NCBI RefSeq assembly: GCF_030409335.1
Contig: NZ_JAUFPN010000204.1
Span: forward strand, 36,810-100,809
Source of the DNA: Paeniroseomonas aquatica
GTDB taxonomy: Bacteria > Pseudomonadota > Alphaproteobacteria > Acetobacterales > Acetobacteraceae
Length of the DNA: 64,000 bases
Direction of reading: 5' to 3'
Shown: in pieces, positions 42,055 to 50,676 of the stretch
Layout of the letters: each line of letters opens with the position of its first letter
Position numbering within the stretch: position 1 is the stretch's first letter
The notes under the pieces: generated by a model
The model's database searches: none
What the model was told of the DNA's origin: nothing
The model's input: the letters and a program-made list of their open reading frames with translations, nothing else
Translations under genes and position numbers: made by a program

Positions 42055-44577
42055 GTGGACCTGCCGCCCGGCCTGAACGTGACCCTGCGTCCGCCCCCCG
42101 GCACCGCTCTCTCGCGCTTTCCCCGCATCGGCTTCCTGGTCGTCATCGTCTTCCTGGCGCTCGCCGCGGCCTATACCTCGGTCCTGATCCTGCAGCGGCA
42201 GCAGTCGCTGCGCTCGGTCTCGCGCTACAACGTCACCTGGCTCATCAGCCAGTCGGCGCTGGAGGTGGCGCGGCTGCAATCGGCCATCGCCAGCTACCGG
42301 CTGAAGCCCGACGAGGAAGGGCTGGAGACGGTCCAGCTCTGGCTGGACATCGTCGCCAACCGGTCGCAGCTGCTCGGCGGCGGCGAGGTCTGGCCCTTCA
42401 TCCGCGCGGTGCCGGAGCGGGAGGCCACGGTGGCGCAGCTGCGGCGGGCCATCGCCACCGCGCAGCCGATGATCGAGCGGCTGGGCGAGCCGGCGGTGGC
42501 GGACCGCCTGCTGACCCTCCTGGGCGACCTCAATCCGCGGCTCACCCGGCTGGCCTCCGCCTCCTACAGTTCCGGCAACGACCTCATCACCGCCGACATC
42601 GAGCATCTGGCGCAGCTGCACTGGATCTTCTCGGGCGTGCTGATCACCCTGCTGCTCTGCTGCGCCGTGCTGATCGCCACGCTGATGGTGCATAACCGGC
42701 TGGTCCGGAACGCCAACCGGGAGGTCAATGCGCTGGTGCAGGACCTCACCCGCACCGGCCGCCAGCTGGCCACCGCCAAGGAGCAGGCGCAGGACGCGAT
42801 GGGCGAGGTGCAGCAGCAGTACCGCGCCCTCCGGCTGCGCGACGCCGAGCTGAACGTGCAGAATGCCCGCTTCGACGCGGCGCTGAACAACATGTCCCAG
42901 GCGCTCTGCATGTTCAGCGCCGAGCGGCGGCTGATCGTCTGCAATACCCGCTTCATCGAGCTCTTCGGCCTGGACGAGGATTTCGGCGGCCCCGGGGCGA
43001 CCATGGATTCGCTGTTTGCCGCCATGGTGGCGGGCGGGCGCTTCGAGGCGTCGGTGCTGGCCGCGGTGCGGCTGGCGCAGGAGGCGCTGCTGGCCGATGC
43101 CCGGCCGGGCACCTTCTTCCGCGAGGGAGCGGACGGGCGCGCCCTGGCGGTCTCGCACCAGCCGATGGCCGACGGCGGCTGGGTCGCCACCTACGAGGAC
43201 ATCACCGACCGGCGGCGGGTCGAGGCGCGCATCACCTTCATGGCGCACCACGACGTGCTGACCGGCCTGCCGAACCGCCTGCTGTTCCGCGAGCGGATGG
43301 ACGAGGCGCTGGCGGTCCGCCGCAGCGGCGAGGACAGCTTGGCGCTGCTCTTCCTCGATCTCGACCACTTCAAGAACGTGAACGACACCCTGGGCCATCC
43401 GGTCGGCGACGCCCTGCTGCGGGAGGTCGCGCGCCGGCTGCGCGCCTGCGTGCGCGAGGGCGACCTGGTGGCGCGGCTCGGTGGCGACGAGTTCGCCATC
43501 CTGCAGGGGCCCACCCGCCAGCCGGAGGATGCCGCCGCCCTGGCCCAGCGGCTGGTCGAGGTGGTCTGCGCCCCCTACGAGCTCTCCGGCTACCGGGCCC
43601 TGGTCGGGGTCAGCATCGGCATCGCCCTGGCCGGCACCCGCGGCCAGGATCCGGCGACGGCGACCGACCAGGGCTTCGCCTCCTCGGTCGACCAGCTGCT
43701 GAAGAATGCCGACATGGCGCTGTACCGCGCCAAGGCCGCCGGCCGCCGCACCTGGCGGTTCTTCGAGCACAGCATGGAGGCCGAGCTGCAGGAGCGGCTG
43801 GCCATGGAGGCGGATCTGCGCGAGGCGCTGCCGCTGAACCAGCTCGAGGTCTGGTACCAGCCGATCTTCGGCCTGGCGGCCAACCGGCTCTCCGGCTTCG
43901 AGGCCCTGCTGCGCTGGCGCCACCCGACCCGCGGCATGGTCTCGCCCGGCATCTTCATCGAGATCATGGAGGAGATCGGGCTGATCGAGGTGGTCGGCCG
44001 CTGGGTGCTGGAGCAGGCGACGCGGGAGGCCAATACCTGGCCGGCGCCGCTGAAGGTGGCGGTGAACCTCTCGCCCCTGCAGTTCCGCGCCCCTGATGTC
44101 GCCGCGACCGTGCTGCAGGTGGTCCAGGCCTCCGGCCTGGCGCCGCAGCGGCTGGAACTCGAGATCACCGAATCGGCGCTGCTGCAGGCGGATGGCGGGG
44201 TGGCGGAGATCCTCGCGGCCTTCCGCAACACCGGCATCCGGACCTCGCTGGATGATTTCGGCACCCGCTATTCCTCGCTCAGCTACCTCCGTTCCTTCCC
44301 CTTCGACAAGATCAAGATCGACCAGTCCTTCGTGCGGGAGATGGCGACGCGGCACGACTGCCTCGCCATCGTCAACTCGGTGGCGCACCTCGCCAACCAG
44401 CTCGGCATGGCGACGACGGCCGAGGGGGTGGAGACCGCGGCGCAGCTGCATGCGGTGCGCGAGGCCGGCTGCACCGAGGCGCAGGGCTACTACTTCGGCC
44501 AGCCGGAGACGGCGAAGGAGCTGCGGCGGTGGTTCGAGGAGCCGAGCCGGGCGGCGCCCTTCCTGAAGATCGCCTGA
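42055..44577 (+). CDS. Membrane diguanylate cyclase/phosphodiesterase (PAS-GGDEF-EAL)
   Basis: An approximately 840-residue protein. TM1 (about 24-46) and TM2 (about 190-212) flank a 140-residue periplasmic sensor region. A PAS-like domain (about 270-385) leads to GGDEF near residue 475 with the inhibitory RxxD site (REGDLVARLGGDEF), then EAL near 616 (GFEALLRWRHP) with the metal and catalytic points NLSPLQF, EITESALL, DDFGTRYSSL and KIDQSFV. Both c-di-GMP synthesis and breakdown look possible. It lies 106 bp after the exported SUOX-like gene, which may supply its periplasmic signal. The GTG start is uncertain; a TTG at 41989 is in frame. Confidence 0.93.
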   Translation: MDLPPGLNVTLRPPPGTALSRFPRIGFLVVIVFLALAAAYTSVLILQRQQSLRSVSRYNVTWLISQSALEVARLQSAIASYRLKPDEEGLETVQLWLDIVANRSQLLGGGEVWPFIRAVPEREATVAQLRRAIATAQPMIERLGEPAVADRLLTLLGDLNPRLTRLASASYSSGNDLITADIEHLAQLHWIFSGVLITLLLCCAVLIATLMVHNRLVRNANREVNALVQDLTRTGRQLATAKEQAQDAMGEVQQQYRALRLRDAELNVQNARFDAALNNMSQALCMFSAERRLIVCNTRFIELFGLDEDFGGPGATMDSLFAAMVAGGRFEASVLAAVRLAQEALLADARPGTFFREGADGRALAVSHQPMADGGWVATYEDITDRRRVEARITFMAHHDVLTGLPNRLLFRERMDEALAVRRSGEDSLALLFLDLDHFKNVNDTLGHPVGDALLREVARRLRACVREGDLVARLGGDEFAILQGPTRQPEDAAALAQRLVEVVCAPYELSGYRALVGVSIGIALAGTRGQDPATATDQGFASSVDQLLKNADMALYRAKAAGRRTWRFFEHSMEAELQERLAMEADLREALPLNQLEVWYQPIFGLAANRLSGFEALLRWRHPTRGMVSPGIFIEIMEEIGLIEVVGRWVLEQATREANTWPAPLKVAVNLSPLQFRAPDVAATVLQVVQASGLAPQRLELEITESALLQADGGVAEILAAFRNTGIRTSLDDFGTRYSSLSYLRSFPFDKIKIDQSFVREMATRHDCLAIVNSVAHLANQLGMATTAEGVETAAQLHAVREAGCTEAQGYYFGQPETAKELRRWFEEPSRAAPFLKIA

Positions 44578-44591
44578 GCCCCGGCCTGCCC

Positions 44592-45119
44592 ATGCCCGGG
44601 ATGCCGGCGGGAGCCGCCAAGCCGGGCTTCACCCTGCGGCGGCTCGGCGCCGCCGATGCCGCGGCCTTCCGCGACCTGCGCCTCCTCGGGCTGCGCCGCC
44701 ACCCGGAGGCCTTCGGCGCCGCCTTCGAGGAGGAGGCGGGCAGGCCGCTCGCCTGGTTCGCCGGTCGCCTGGAGGTGCATGCGGTCTGGGGCGGCTGGCA
44801 GACCGGCGCAGGGCCCCTGGCCGGGGTGGTGGGGCTGCAGCTGAACGGCGTGGCCAAGGCGCGGCACAAGGGCGTGCTCTGGGGCATGCTCGTCCGCCCG
44901 GAGGCGCGCGGCGGCGGGCTTGCCACGGCGCTGGCGGGCGCGCTGCTGGAGCATGCGCGCAGCCACGTCGAGGAGGTCCGCCTCTCGGTCGGCGCCTCGA
45001 ATCCGGCCGCGATCCGGCTTTATGCGCGGCTGGGCTTCAGCGCCTATGGCGTCGAGCCAAGGGCCCTGAAGCTCGGGGAGGCCTATTGCGACGAGGTGCT
45101 GATGGCCCTCCGGTTCTAG
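44592..45119 (+). CDS. GNAT-family N-acetyltransferase
   Basis: A 175-residue protein. Acetyl-CoA binding is shown by GMLVRPEARGGGLATALAGALLEHAR (the V-x-P-x-x-R-x-x-G loop), followed by LSVGASNPAAIRLYARLGFSAYGVEPRAL, the usual GNAT C-terminal half. The start used lies 15 bp after the GGDEF-EAL stop. The substrate is unknown; such enzymes acetylate amino groups on small molecules or proteins. It ends 14 bp from the convergent dehydrogenase gene. Confidence 0.9.
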   Translation: MPGMPAGAAKPGFTLRRLGAADAAAFRDLRLLGLRRHPEAFGAAFEEEAGRPLAWFAGRLEVHAVWGGWQTGAGPLAGVVGLQLNGVAKARHKGVLWGMLVRPEARGGGLATALAGALLEHARSHVEEVRLSVGASNPAAIRLYARLGFSAYGVEPRALKLGEAYCDEVLMALRF

Positions 45120-45132
45120 GGGCGGGGCCCGG

Positions 45133-46188
45133 TCAGCCGGCGAAGCCCAGGCGTTCCGCGATGCCCCCCGCCTGCGCCAGGGCGCCGAGCTTGGCCCAGG
45201 TGGCTTCCTCGATCTCGATGCCCTCGGCGCCGCGCTTGGTCTCCTGCCGGTGCTCGATCTCGCCGGGGTAGAGCACGCCCTGGCTGCCCTTGGCCGGGGG
45301 CGTGTCCTTCAGGTAGTGGGCGAAATCGGCGACCTCCTGGCGGAAGCTCAGCAGCGGGCGGAAGGCCTCGACCTTGATGGCGATGAGGAAGCAGCCGTCG
45401 TTGTGCCGCCCGCTCGGCTCCACCCCGAAGCCGAGGCCGGTCAGGATGCCGCAGAAGATCTCGCCCATGGCGGCCAGCGCGGTGCCCTTGTAGCCCTCGC
45501 CCGGGCCGCCGAGCGGCAGCAGGGCGCCGCCATTGATGCCCTTGGGGTCGGCGGTCAGATCGCCGTCCTTGTCCACCACCCAGCCGAGCGGGATCTCCTG
45601 GCCGCGCGCCTCGGCCAGCTTGATCTTGCCCATGGCGACGGCGGAGGTGGCGAAGTCCATGCAGAAGGGGCCGTCGAGATCGGAGGGCACCGCCATGGCC
45701 CAGGGGTTGGTGCCGAGCCGGGCGGTGCGGCCGCCGAAGGGGGCGACGCCCTTCGGGGACCGGCCGCTGTCGGCCCAGGCCATGCCGATCATCCCGGCGC
45801 GGGCGGCCATCAGCGGGTAGCTGGCGAGACGCCCGACATGGCCCTGGCGAAACACCGTGGTGGCGGCGATGTTGCTCGTCTCGGCCTTCTCGATGGTCAG
45901 CGCCATCGCGCGCTCGTTAATGACGTAGCCGAAGCCCCAATTGCCGTCGACAACGGTGGTGGTTGGCGATTCCTGCACGATGGTGAAGGGCGCGCCGGGG
46001 ACGATGTGGCCGACCCGCACCCGCTCGATGTAGTTCGGCAGCATGATGACGCCGTGGCTGTCGTGGCCGGCGAGGTTGGCGGCGACGCAGTGGCGGGCGA
46101 CCGTCGCCGCCTCCTCCTCCGGCACGCCATGGGCGACGAGCAGCGCCTGCCCGATCTCGCGGAGTTTCTCCGCCTGGATTGTCGGCAT
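45133..46188 (-). CDS. Ldh-family (malate/L-lactate type) NAD(P)-dependent oxidoreductase
   Basis: A 351-residue protein. The catalytic GHDSHGVIMLPNY is near residue 45, with LGTNPWAMAVPSDL and MDFATSAVAMGKI as family motifs. It is the last gene of the minus-strand cassette that also has AtuA-like, DUF4387 and enoyl-CoA-hydratase-like proteins, so it probably oxidises or reduces a hydroxy acid in that pathway. A GAAGGGAAG ribosome site precedes the ATG. It resembles the copy at 10415-11500 only at family level. Confidence 0.92.
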   Translation of the reverse strand: MPTIQAEKLREIGQALLVAHGVPEEEAATVARHCVAANLAGHDSHGVIMLPNYIERVRVGHIVPGAPFTIVQESPTTTVVDGNWGFGYVINERAMALTIEKAETSNIAATTVFRQGHVGRLASYPLMAARAGMIGMAWADSGRSPKGVAPFGGRTARLGTNPWAMAVPSDLDGPFCMDFATSAVAMGKIKLAEARGQEIPLGWVVDKDGDLTADPKGINGGALLPLGGPGEGYKGTALAAMGEIFCGILTGLGFGVEPSGRHNDGCFLIAIKVEAFRPLLSFRQEVADFAHYLKDTPPAKGSQGVLYPGEIEHRQETKRGAEGIEIEEATWAKLGALAQAGGIAERLGFAG

Positions 46189-46201
46189 CGGTGTCTTCCC
46201 T

Positions 46202-46933
46202 TCAGCTCTTGCCGCGCGCGGCGACCGCGGCGCGGTAGTCGAGGATGCGTTGCTTCAGGCCCGGACGGGCGGCGGAGCGGACCAGGGCGGCGAGGTCGGC
46301 ATCATCCTCGGCGCGGGAGGTCCGCTGGTGCAGGGCGGCGACAGTCGCCGGGTCCAGCCGGGCGGCGGCCTCGGCTGCGACGGCAATGGCGGCGGGGGTG
46401 TCCTCGGCCGCCATGGTGGCGGTGGCGAGGCCGGCGGCCAGCGCCGCCGCGGCCGGCACCTCGGCGCCGGCCAGCAGCGTGGCGCGCGCCCGGTCGCGGC
46501 CGACCAGGCTGGCCAGGCGGTTGGTGCCCAGCACCAGGCCGAAGGCGGGGCCGGGGAAGGCGAAGCTGGCGCCGGCGAGGGCGATGCGGTGGTCGCAGGC
46601 GGCGAACAGATCCGCCCCGGCGCCGAAGGTGCGGCCGCTGGCGATGGCCATGGTGGTGACCGGCGCGGCATGGATTCGCTGCAGCAGCGCCTCGATCCGC
46701 ACCACCCGCAGCAGCAGGTCGCCGTCGGTCAGGCTCTCGAGGTCCGTCAGGTCGAAGCCGGTGCAGAAGTGCCTTCCCTCGCCACGGAGAACAATGAGGC
46801 GGGCGCCGGTGGCCAGCGCCTCGTCGAAGGCCTTGGTGAGCTGCTCGACCAGCTCCGGGCCAAGGGCATTGCCGCGGTCGGGGCGGTTCAGGCCGAGCGT
46901 TGCGACGCCATCGGTGCGGGACGTCAGGATCAC
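46202..46933 (-). CDS. Enoyl-CoA hydratase/isomerase-family protein
   Basis: A 243-residue crotonase-fold protein with a GTG start overlapping the DUF4387 stop (GTGA). The oxyanion region ASGRTFGAGADLFAACDHRIA is present, but the usual PE-x-x-LG segment reads FPGPAFGLVLGTN, with no glutamate at the usual catalytic place. It may act on CoA thioesters by another mechanism, or use a CoA-free substrate. It belongs to the AtuA/DUF4387 cassette. Confidence 0.85.
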   Translation of the reverse strand: MILTSRTDGVATLGLNRPDRGNALGPELVEQLTKAFDEALATGARLIVLRGEGRHFCTGFDLTDLESLTDGDLLLRVVRIEALLQRIHAAPVTTMAIASGRTFGAGADLFAACDHRIALAGASFAFPGPAFGLVLGTNRLASLVGRDRARATLLAGAEVPAAAALAAGLATATMAAEDTPAAIAVAAEAAARLDPATVAALHQRTSRAEDDADLAALVRSAARPGLKQRILDYRAAVAARGKS

Positions 46934-47241
46934 AGCGGGATATCCACGTCGAGCATCGGCGCATGCTGCTGCGCGCCATAGACATCGGTGTCGCCGATGT
47001 CGCCGGCCGGCACCAGCCGCGGCAGCGTCGCCTTGAAGGCGCGGCCGGCGGGGTAGGGGGTGAACAGCACGTCGGCGGCCTCGACGCCATAGAGCCGGGC
47101 GAACAGCGCCGGGCAGAGCACGCCGCTGGCCCGCACCTGCTCGAACAGCGCGTCGCTCTCGAAGACCAAGTCCAGGGTCAGGTCGAAGGGGCCGGCGTTC
47201 TTGCTCTTGCAGACCTTGGCGATGTCGCGGATCAGGGCCAT
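46930..47241 (-). CDS. DUF4387-family protein (AtuA-associated)
   Basis: A 103-residue protein starting MALIRDIAKVCKSKNAGPFDLTLDLVFE, the DUF4387 pattern, followed by YGVEAADVLFTPYPAGRAFKATLPR and ending DVDIPL. It almost always occurs next to an AtuA/DUF1446 protein, as here 64 bp downstream of that gene on the same strand. It is either a second subunit or, in some genomes, fused to AtuA. The ATG at 47241 avoids a short shadow extension. Confidence 0.9.
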   Translation of the reverse strand: MALIRDIAKVCKSKNAGPFDLTLDLVFESDALFEQVRASGVLCPALFARLYGVEAADVLFTPYPAGRAFKATLPRLVPAGDIGDTDVYGAQQHAPMLDVDIPL

Positions 47242-47305
47242 GGCAATCTCCTCAAGGATGACCGATCCAGCCCTTCGCGCCATGCGGCGCTACGGCCATC
47301 GGGCA

Positions 47306-48664
47306 TTAGACCCTCTCATGCTCGATGGGGAACATCTCATAGGGGTCGTCCGGCAGGATCACGTGGGACATGCTGAAGCGGAAGACCTCCCCGGCCGAGA
47401 GGTCGGAGGGCGAGAAGGGGATGGCCATGTTGCCTTCCTTGCAGAGCCGGCCCGGGAAGTCGCTGTGCAGCATGCTGGTGCGGGTGAGCGCGACGACCGC
47501 CTGCGCCACCTCCTCCGACTGGCCCACCACGTCGAGCACGAAGCCCAGCTCGTGGCCGCGGATCTCCCGCACCGGCTCCCGCCCCGCCATGACGCCGTCC
47601 TTGCCATAGGTATGGATGGTCAGGCGGTACTCCTCCGGCGCGATGTCGAGGTCCTGCGCCTTGCCGCGCACCAGCTCCCGCACCAGGCCGAGGAAATGGT
47701 CGAGCTGGCCGATCAGCACCGGGTCGCGGGTGCCGCAGATGGCGAGCGCGCGGTGGCCGAGCTTCTCCGCCGCCTCGATCTTCACCGTATAGGCCTCGGC
47801 CGGCTCCCAGCGCATGCCGGTGACCAGCGTCGCCTTGTCGGAGACCGCCTCGAAGCGGCAGTCGCTGGTATCGAGCGTGCCGCCCGGCTCGACATGGCGG
47901 ATCGGCGAGGCATTCTCATGCAGCGAATGATTGGCGACCGACATCGGCGTGCAGGCGCGGTCGCCCATGGGCTCGCAGATGACGCCGTCCTCGCGCACGA
48001 TCACATGCAGGCAGTCCGGCCCCTTCGGCAGGGCCGGGGCGGCGCCGCATTCCAGCATCTTGCCGGCGTACCAGGCGGGGCCGGGCGGCAGCTGCGCCCG
48101 CATGGCATTGGCGGCGAAGGGGGCGGGGTCGCTGCTGCGGCCGCCGAGCACGACCTGGGCGCCCTGGTCGAGCGCCCGCATATAGGGCTCCGGCCCGCAC
48201 ATGCCGACGATGCGGGTGGCGCGCTCGACCGTCGCGGCATCGAGCGGGCCCATGCGGCCCAGCGGCTTGGTCCGGCCCTCGGCGATGCGGCGCCGGATCA
48301 GCGCCTTGTCCTGCTCGGCATGGATCAGCGCCAGGTTGAAGTGCAGGCCTTCGTCGCGGGCGATGTCGCGGACCATCTGCGCCACGATCCGCAGATGCGG
48401 CTCGCCGCCGGCGCCGCCGCAGGTGCCGATGACCATGGGCACCCGGTGGCGGATGGCGGCGATCAGCATCAGCCGCAGGTCGCGCTTCATCGCCCGCAGC
48501 GAGACGAAGGGCTTGCCGCTGCCGAGGTAGTAGGGCCCCGGGTCGCTGCTGCCGCCGTCGCAGCCGATCATGTCGACGCCGCGCTCGAGCGCGGCATTCA
48601 GGCTGGCTTCGGGATAGCCGTAGCCGAGGATGCCGCTGGTCGAGACCATCCGGAATTCGCGCAT
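47306..48664 (-). CDS. AtuA-like (DUF1446) protein
   Basis: A 452-residue protein starting MREFRMVSTSGILGYGYPEASL. Family points are DMIGCDGGSSDPGPYYLGSG, VIGTCGGAGGEPHLR, VLGGRSSDPAPFAA and PGGTLDTSDCRFE. AtuA belongs to acyclic terpene (citronellol/geraniol) use in Pseudomonas, but the domain's reaction is unknown. Here the AtuC/AtuF/AtuE genes of that pathway are absent, so another branched or hydroxylated acid is likely. It follows the flavin monooxygenase gene by 11 bp. Confidence 0.9.
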   Translation of the reverse strand: MREFRMVSTSGILGYGYPEASLNAALERGVDMIGCDGGSSDPGPYYLGSGKPFVSLRAMKRDLRLMLIAAIRHRVPMVIGTCGGAGGEPHLRIVAQMVRDIARDEGLHFNLALIHAEQDKALIRRRIAEGRTKPLGRMGPLDAATVERATRIVGMCGPEPYMRALDQGAQVVLGGRSSDPAPFAANAMRAQLPPGPAWYAGKMLECGAAPALPKGPDCLHVIVREDGVICEPMGDRACTPMSVANHSLHENASPIRHVEPGGTLDTSDCRFEAVSDKATLVTGMRWEPAEAYTVKIEAAEKLGHRALAICGTRDPVLIGQLDHFLGLVRELVRGKAQDLDIAPEEYRLTIHTYGKDGVMAGREPVREIRGHELGFVLDVVGQSEEVAQAVVALTRTSMLHSDFPGRLCKEGNMAIPFSPSDLSAGEVFRFSMSHVILPDDPYEMFPIEHERV

Positions 48665-48675
48665 CTCCTGGCCCC

Positions 48676-50052
48676 CTACAGCCGCATCGTGGGGGCGCCA
48701 CGCGCCACGGATTTCGGCAGGCCCAGGTTCTCCCGCAGCGTGGTCCCGGCGTAGTCCTGGTGGAAGACGCCGCGCCGCTGCAGCTCCGGCACCACGTAGC
48801 GGGAGAAGTCCTCGTAGGCGCCGGGGCGGTGGGTCGCGGCGACGACGAAGCCGTCGCAGCCCTCGCCCTGGTACCAGGCCTCCATCTCGTCGGCGACATC
48901 GGCCGCGGTGCCGCAGAAGACCGGCATCTCGTAGATGGTGCCGCGGCCGCTCTTCTCGATGAAGTGGCGCGGCGTCGGGTTGTTCGTGCCGGAGGCGGCG
49001 ATGATGCGGTCGCGCAGCGCGTGCTGCCCGGTGATGCCGGCCATGTCGGCATCCGTCAGCGCGCCGTCGAGCCCGTGCTTCGAGAAGTCGAAGTTCAGGA
49101 TCTCACCCAATAGGCAGAGCGCATCCTCCGGCTGCGCCAGGCTCGCCAAATAGGCTTCCTTCTCGCGGGCGATGGCCCGCGTCTCGCCGACCACGGCATA
49201 GATCGGCGGGGCGATGCGGACGCTGTCGGGGTCGCGGCCGGCCGCCGAGACGGCGCCTTTCAGCTCGGCATACTGCGCCTTGGCGATGGCGAGCGTCTTG
49301 TAGGAGGCGAAGACCAGCTCCCCCCATTTGGCCGCGAACAGCTTGCCGCGGCCGCTCTGCCCGGCCTGGATCATCACCGGCTGGCCCTGCGGCGAGCGCG
49401 GCACGGTGAAGGGGCCGCGGCTGGCGAAGTACTTCCCCTGGTAGTCCAGCCGGTGGACCTTGTTCGGGTCGGCGAAGGTGCCGCCGCGCCGGCGGTCGAC
49501 CACCAGCGCGTCATCCTCCCAGCTCTGCCAGTGGCCGAGCACGCATTCGATGAACTCGTCGGCCCGGTCGTAGCGCTCGTCGTGGCCGGGGTGCTCGGTG
49601 CGGCCCATGTTGCGAGCCTCCGAGTCGTTCAGGCTGGTCACCACGTTCCAGGCGGCGCGGCCGCCGATCATCAGATCCAGCGTGGCGAAAGTGCGGGCGA
49701 CGTGGAAGGGCTCGTAGTAGGTGGTCGAATAGGTGCCGCCGAGGCCGAGGTGCTTGGTCGCCAGCCCCATCGCCGTCAGCAGCGGGATCAAGTCCATCTT
49801 CACGCTGCGGATGCCGTATTCGACCGCCGGGCGGTGGTCGTTGCCGTAGATGTCGGGCATCGCCAGCCGGTCGTCGAAGAAGGCCAGGTGGAACTTGCCC
49901 TCCTCCAGCGTCCGGGCGATCCGCATGTAGTGCTCGGCGGTCAGGAAGTCCGGGATCGCCTCGGCATGGCGCCAGGAGCCGGGGTAGTTCGAGCAATTCT
50001 GCGCCTGGAGGAAGGCGACCAGGGTCATGTCGCGGCGCCGGCGGTCGGCCAT
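48676..50052 (-). CDS. LLM-class flavin monooxygenase (NtaA/SnaA/DszA type)
   Basis: A 458-residue protein starting MADRRRRDMTLVAFLQAQNCSNYPGSWRH behind GGGAG. LLM-class features are HLAFFDDRLAMPDI, YEPFHVARTFATLDLMIGGRAAWNVVTSLNDSEARNMG and the QAGQSGRGKLFAAKWG FMN-binding stretch. This group uses reduced FMN from a separate reductase to oxidise nitrilotriacetate, EDTA or sulfur heterocycles. No flavin reductase gene lies close by. It heads the minus-strand cassette and is divergent from a MarR regulator. Confidence 0.92.
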   Translation of the reverse strand: MADRRRRDMTLVAFLQAQNCSNYPGSWRHAEAIPDFLTAEHYMRIARTLEEGKFHLAFFDDRLAMPDIYGNDHRPAVEYGIRSVKMDLIPLLTAMGLATKHLGLGGTYSTTYYEPFHVARTFATLDLMIGGRAAWNVVTSLNDSEARNMGRTEHPGHDERYDRADEFIECVLGHWQSWEDDALVVDRRRGGTFADPNKVHRLDYQGKYFASRGPFTVPRSPQGQPVMIQAGQSGRGKLFAAKWGELVFASYKTLAIAKAQYAELKGAVSAAGRDPDSVRIAPPIYAVVGETRAIAREKEAYLASLAQPEDALCLLGEILNFDFSKHGLDGALTDADMAGITGQHALRDRIIAASGTNNPTPRHFIEKSGRGTIYEMPVFCGTAADVADEMEAWYQGEGCDGFVVAATHRPGAYEDFSRYVVPELQRRGVFHQDYAGTTLRENLGLPKSVARGAPTMRL

Positions 50053-50152
50053 GGGACTACTCCCGCGTGTCGATTATTGGGACGTTCGGGCCAGCATGCG
50101 ACCGCCCCGGCCCGGCGGCCACCCCCAAATCGACCACGGAAAGCAAACATCT

Positions 50153-50164
50153 AGCTTCCTAGCT
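50153..50164. promoter_or_regulatory. AGCT-N4-AGCT repeat in the MarR divergent gap, candidate operator
   Basis: AGCT-TCCT-AGCT sits inside CTAGCTTCCTAGCTA, 27 bp before the MarR ATG, in an AT-richer patch of a 138-bp divergent region. MarR/SlyA-type regulators bind short palindromes with TAG-like ends, so it is a reasonable site for control of both directions. No further support. Confidence 0.4.
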
Positions 50165-50190
50165 ATTCGCCGGCGGTCTAGCCTTCCCCC

Positions 50191-50676
50191 ATGCGGGACG
50201 GGTCGACGCTTGCCCATACCCAGTGGAGGATCGGCATCACCATCGCGCAGATCGCGCGGCGCTGGCGCGGTCGGCTGGATGCGAGGATCGCCGAATTCGG
50301 GCTGACCGAGGCGCGCTGGCTGGCGCTGCTCGCGCTGGCCCGTGGCGGCGACGGCATGACCCAGAAGGACCTGGCGCAGCGGCTGCTGATCGAGGGGCCG
50401 ACCCTGGTCCGCACCCTCGACTGGCTGGAGCGGCAGGGGCTGGTGGAACGCCGGGAATCGACCCAGGACCGCCGTGCCAAGACCCTGCACCTGACGGTGC
50501 AGGCGACCCCCCTGATCCACCGGATCGAGGCGGCGGCGACCCTGGTGCGGGCCGAGATCCTGTGCGGCATCCCGGAGGATGAGCTGGCCGGTTGCCTGGC
50601 GGTGCTGGAGCGGGTGGCCATCGGCCTCGCGGCGACGCCGGCGGCGGAGGCCCCGGATGGACGTCGGCCCGAGTAG
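50191..50676 (+). CDS. MarR/SlyA-family transcriptional regulator
   Basis: A 161-residue winged-helix protein: GLTEARWLALLALARGGDGMTQKDLAQRLLIEGPTLVRTLDWLERQGLVERRESTQDRRAKTLHLT-like sequence holds the recognition helix and wing (D-R-R). MarR proteins repress drug-efflux or catabolic genes until a phenolic or similar ligand binds. Its 3' end overlaps the EmrA-like gene by 20 bases, and it is divergent from the flavin monooxygenase. Confidence 0.92.
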   Translation: MRDGSTLAHTQWRIGITIAQIARRWRGRLDARIAEFGLTEARWLALLALARGGDGMTQKDLAQRLLIEGPTLVRTLDWLERQGLVERRESTQDRRAKTLHLTVQATPLIHRIEAAATLVRAEILCGIPEDELAGCLAVLERVAIGLAATPAAEAPDGRRPE

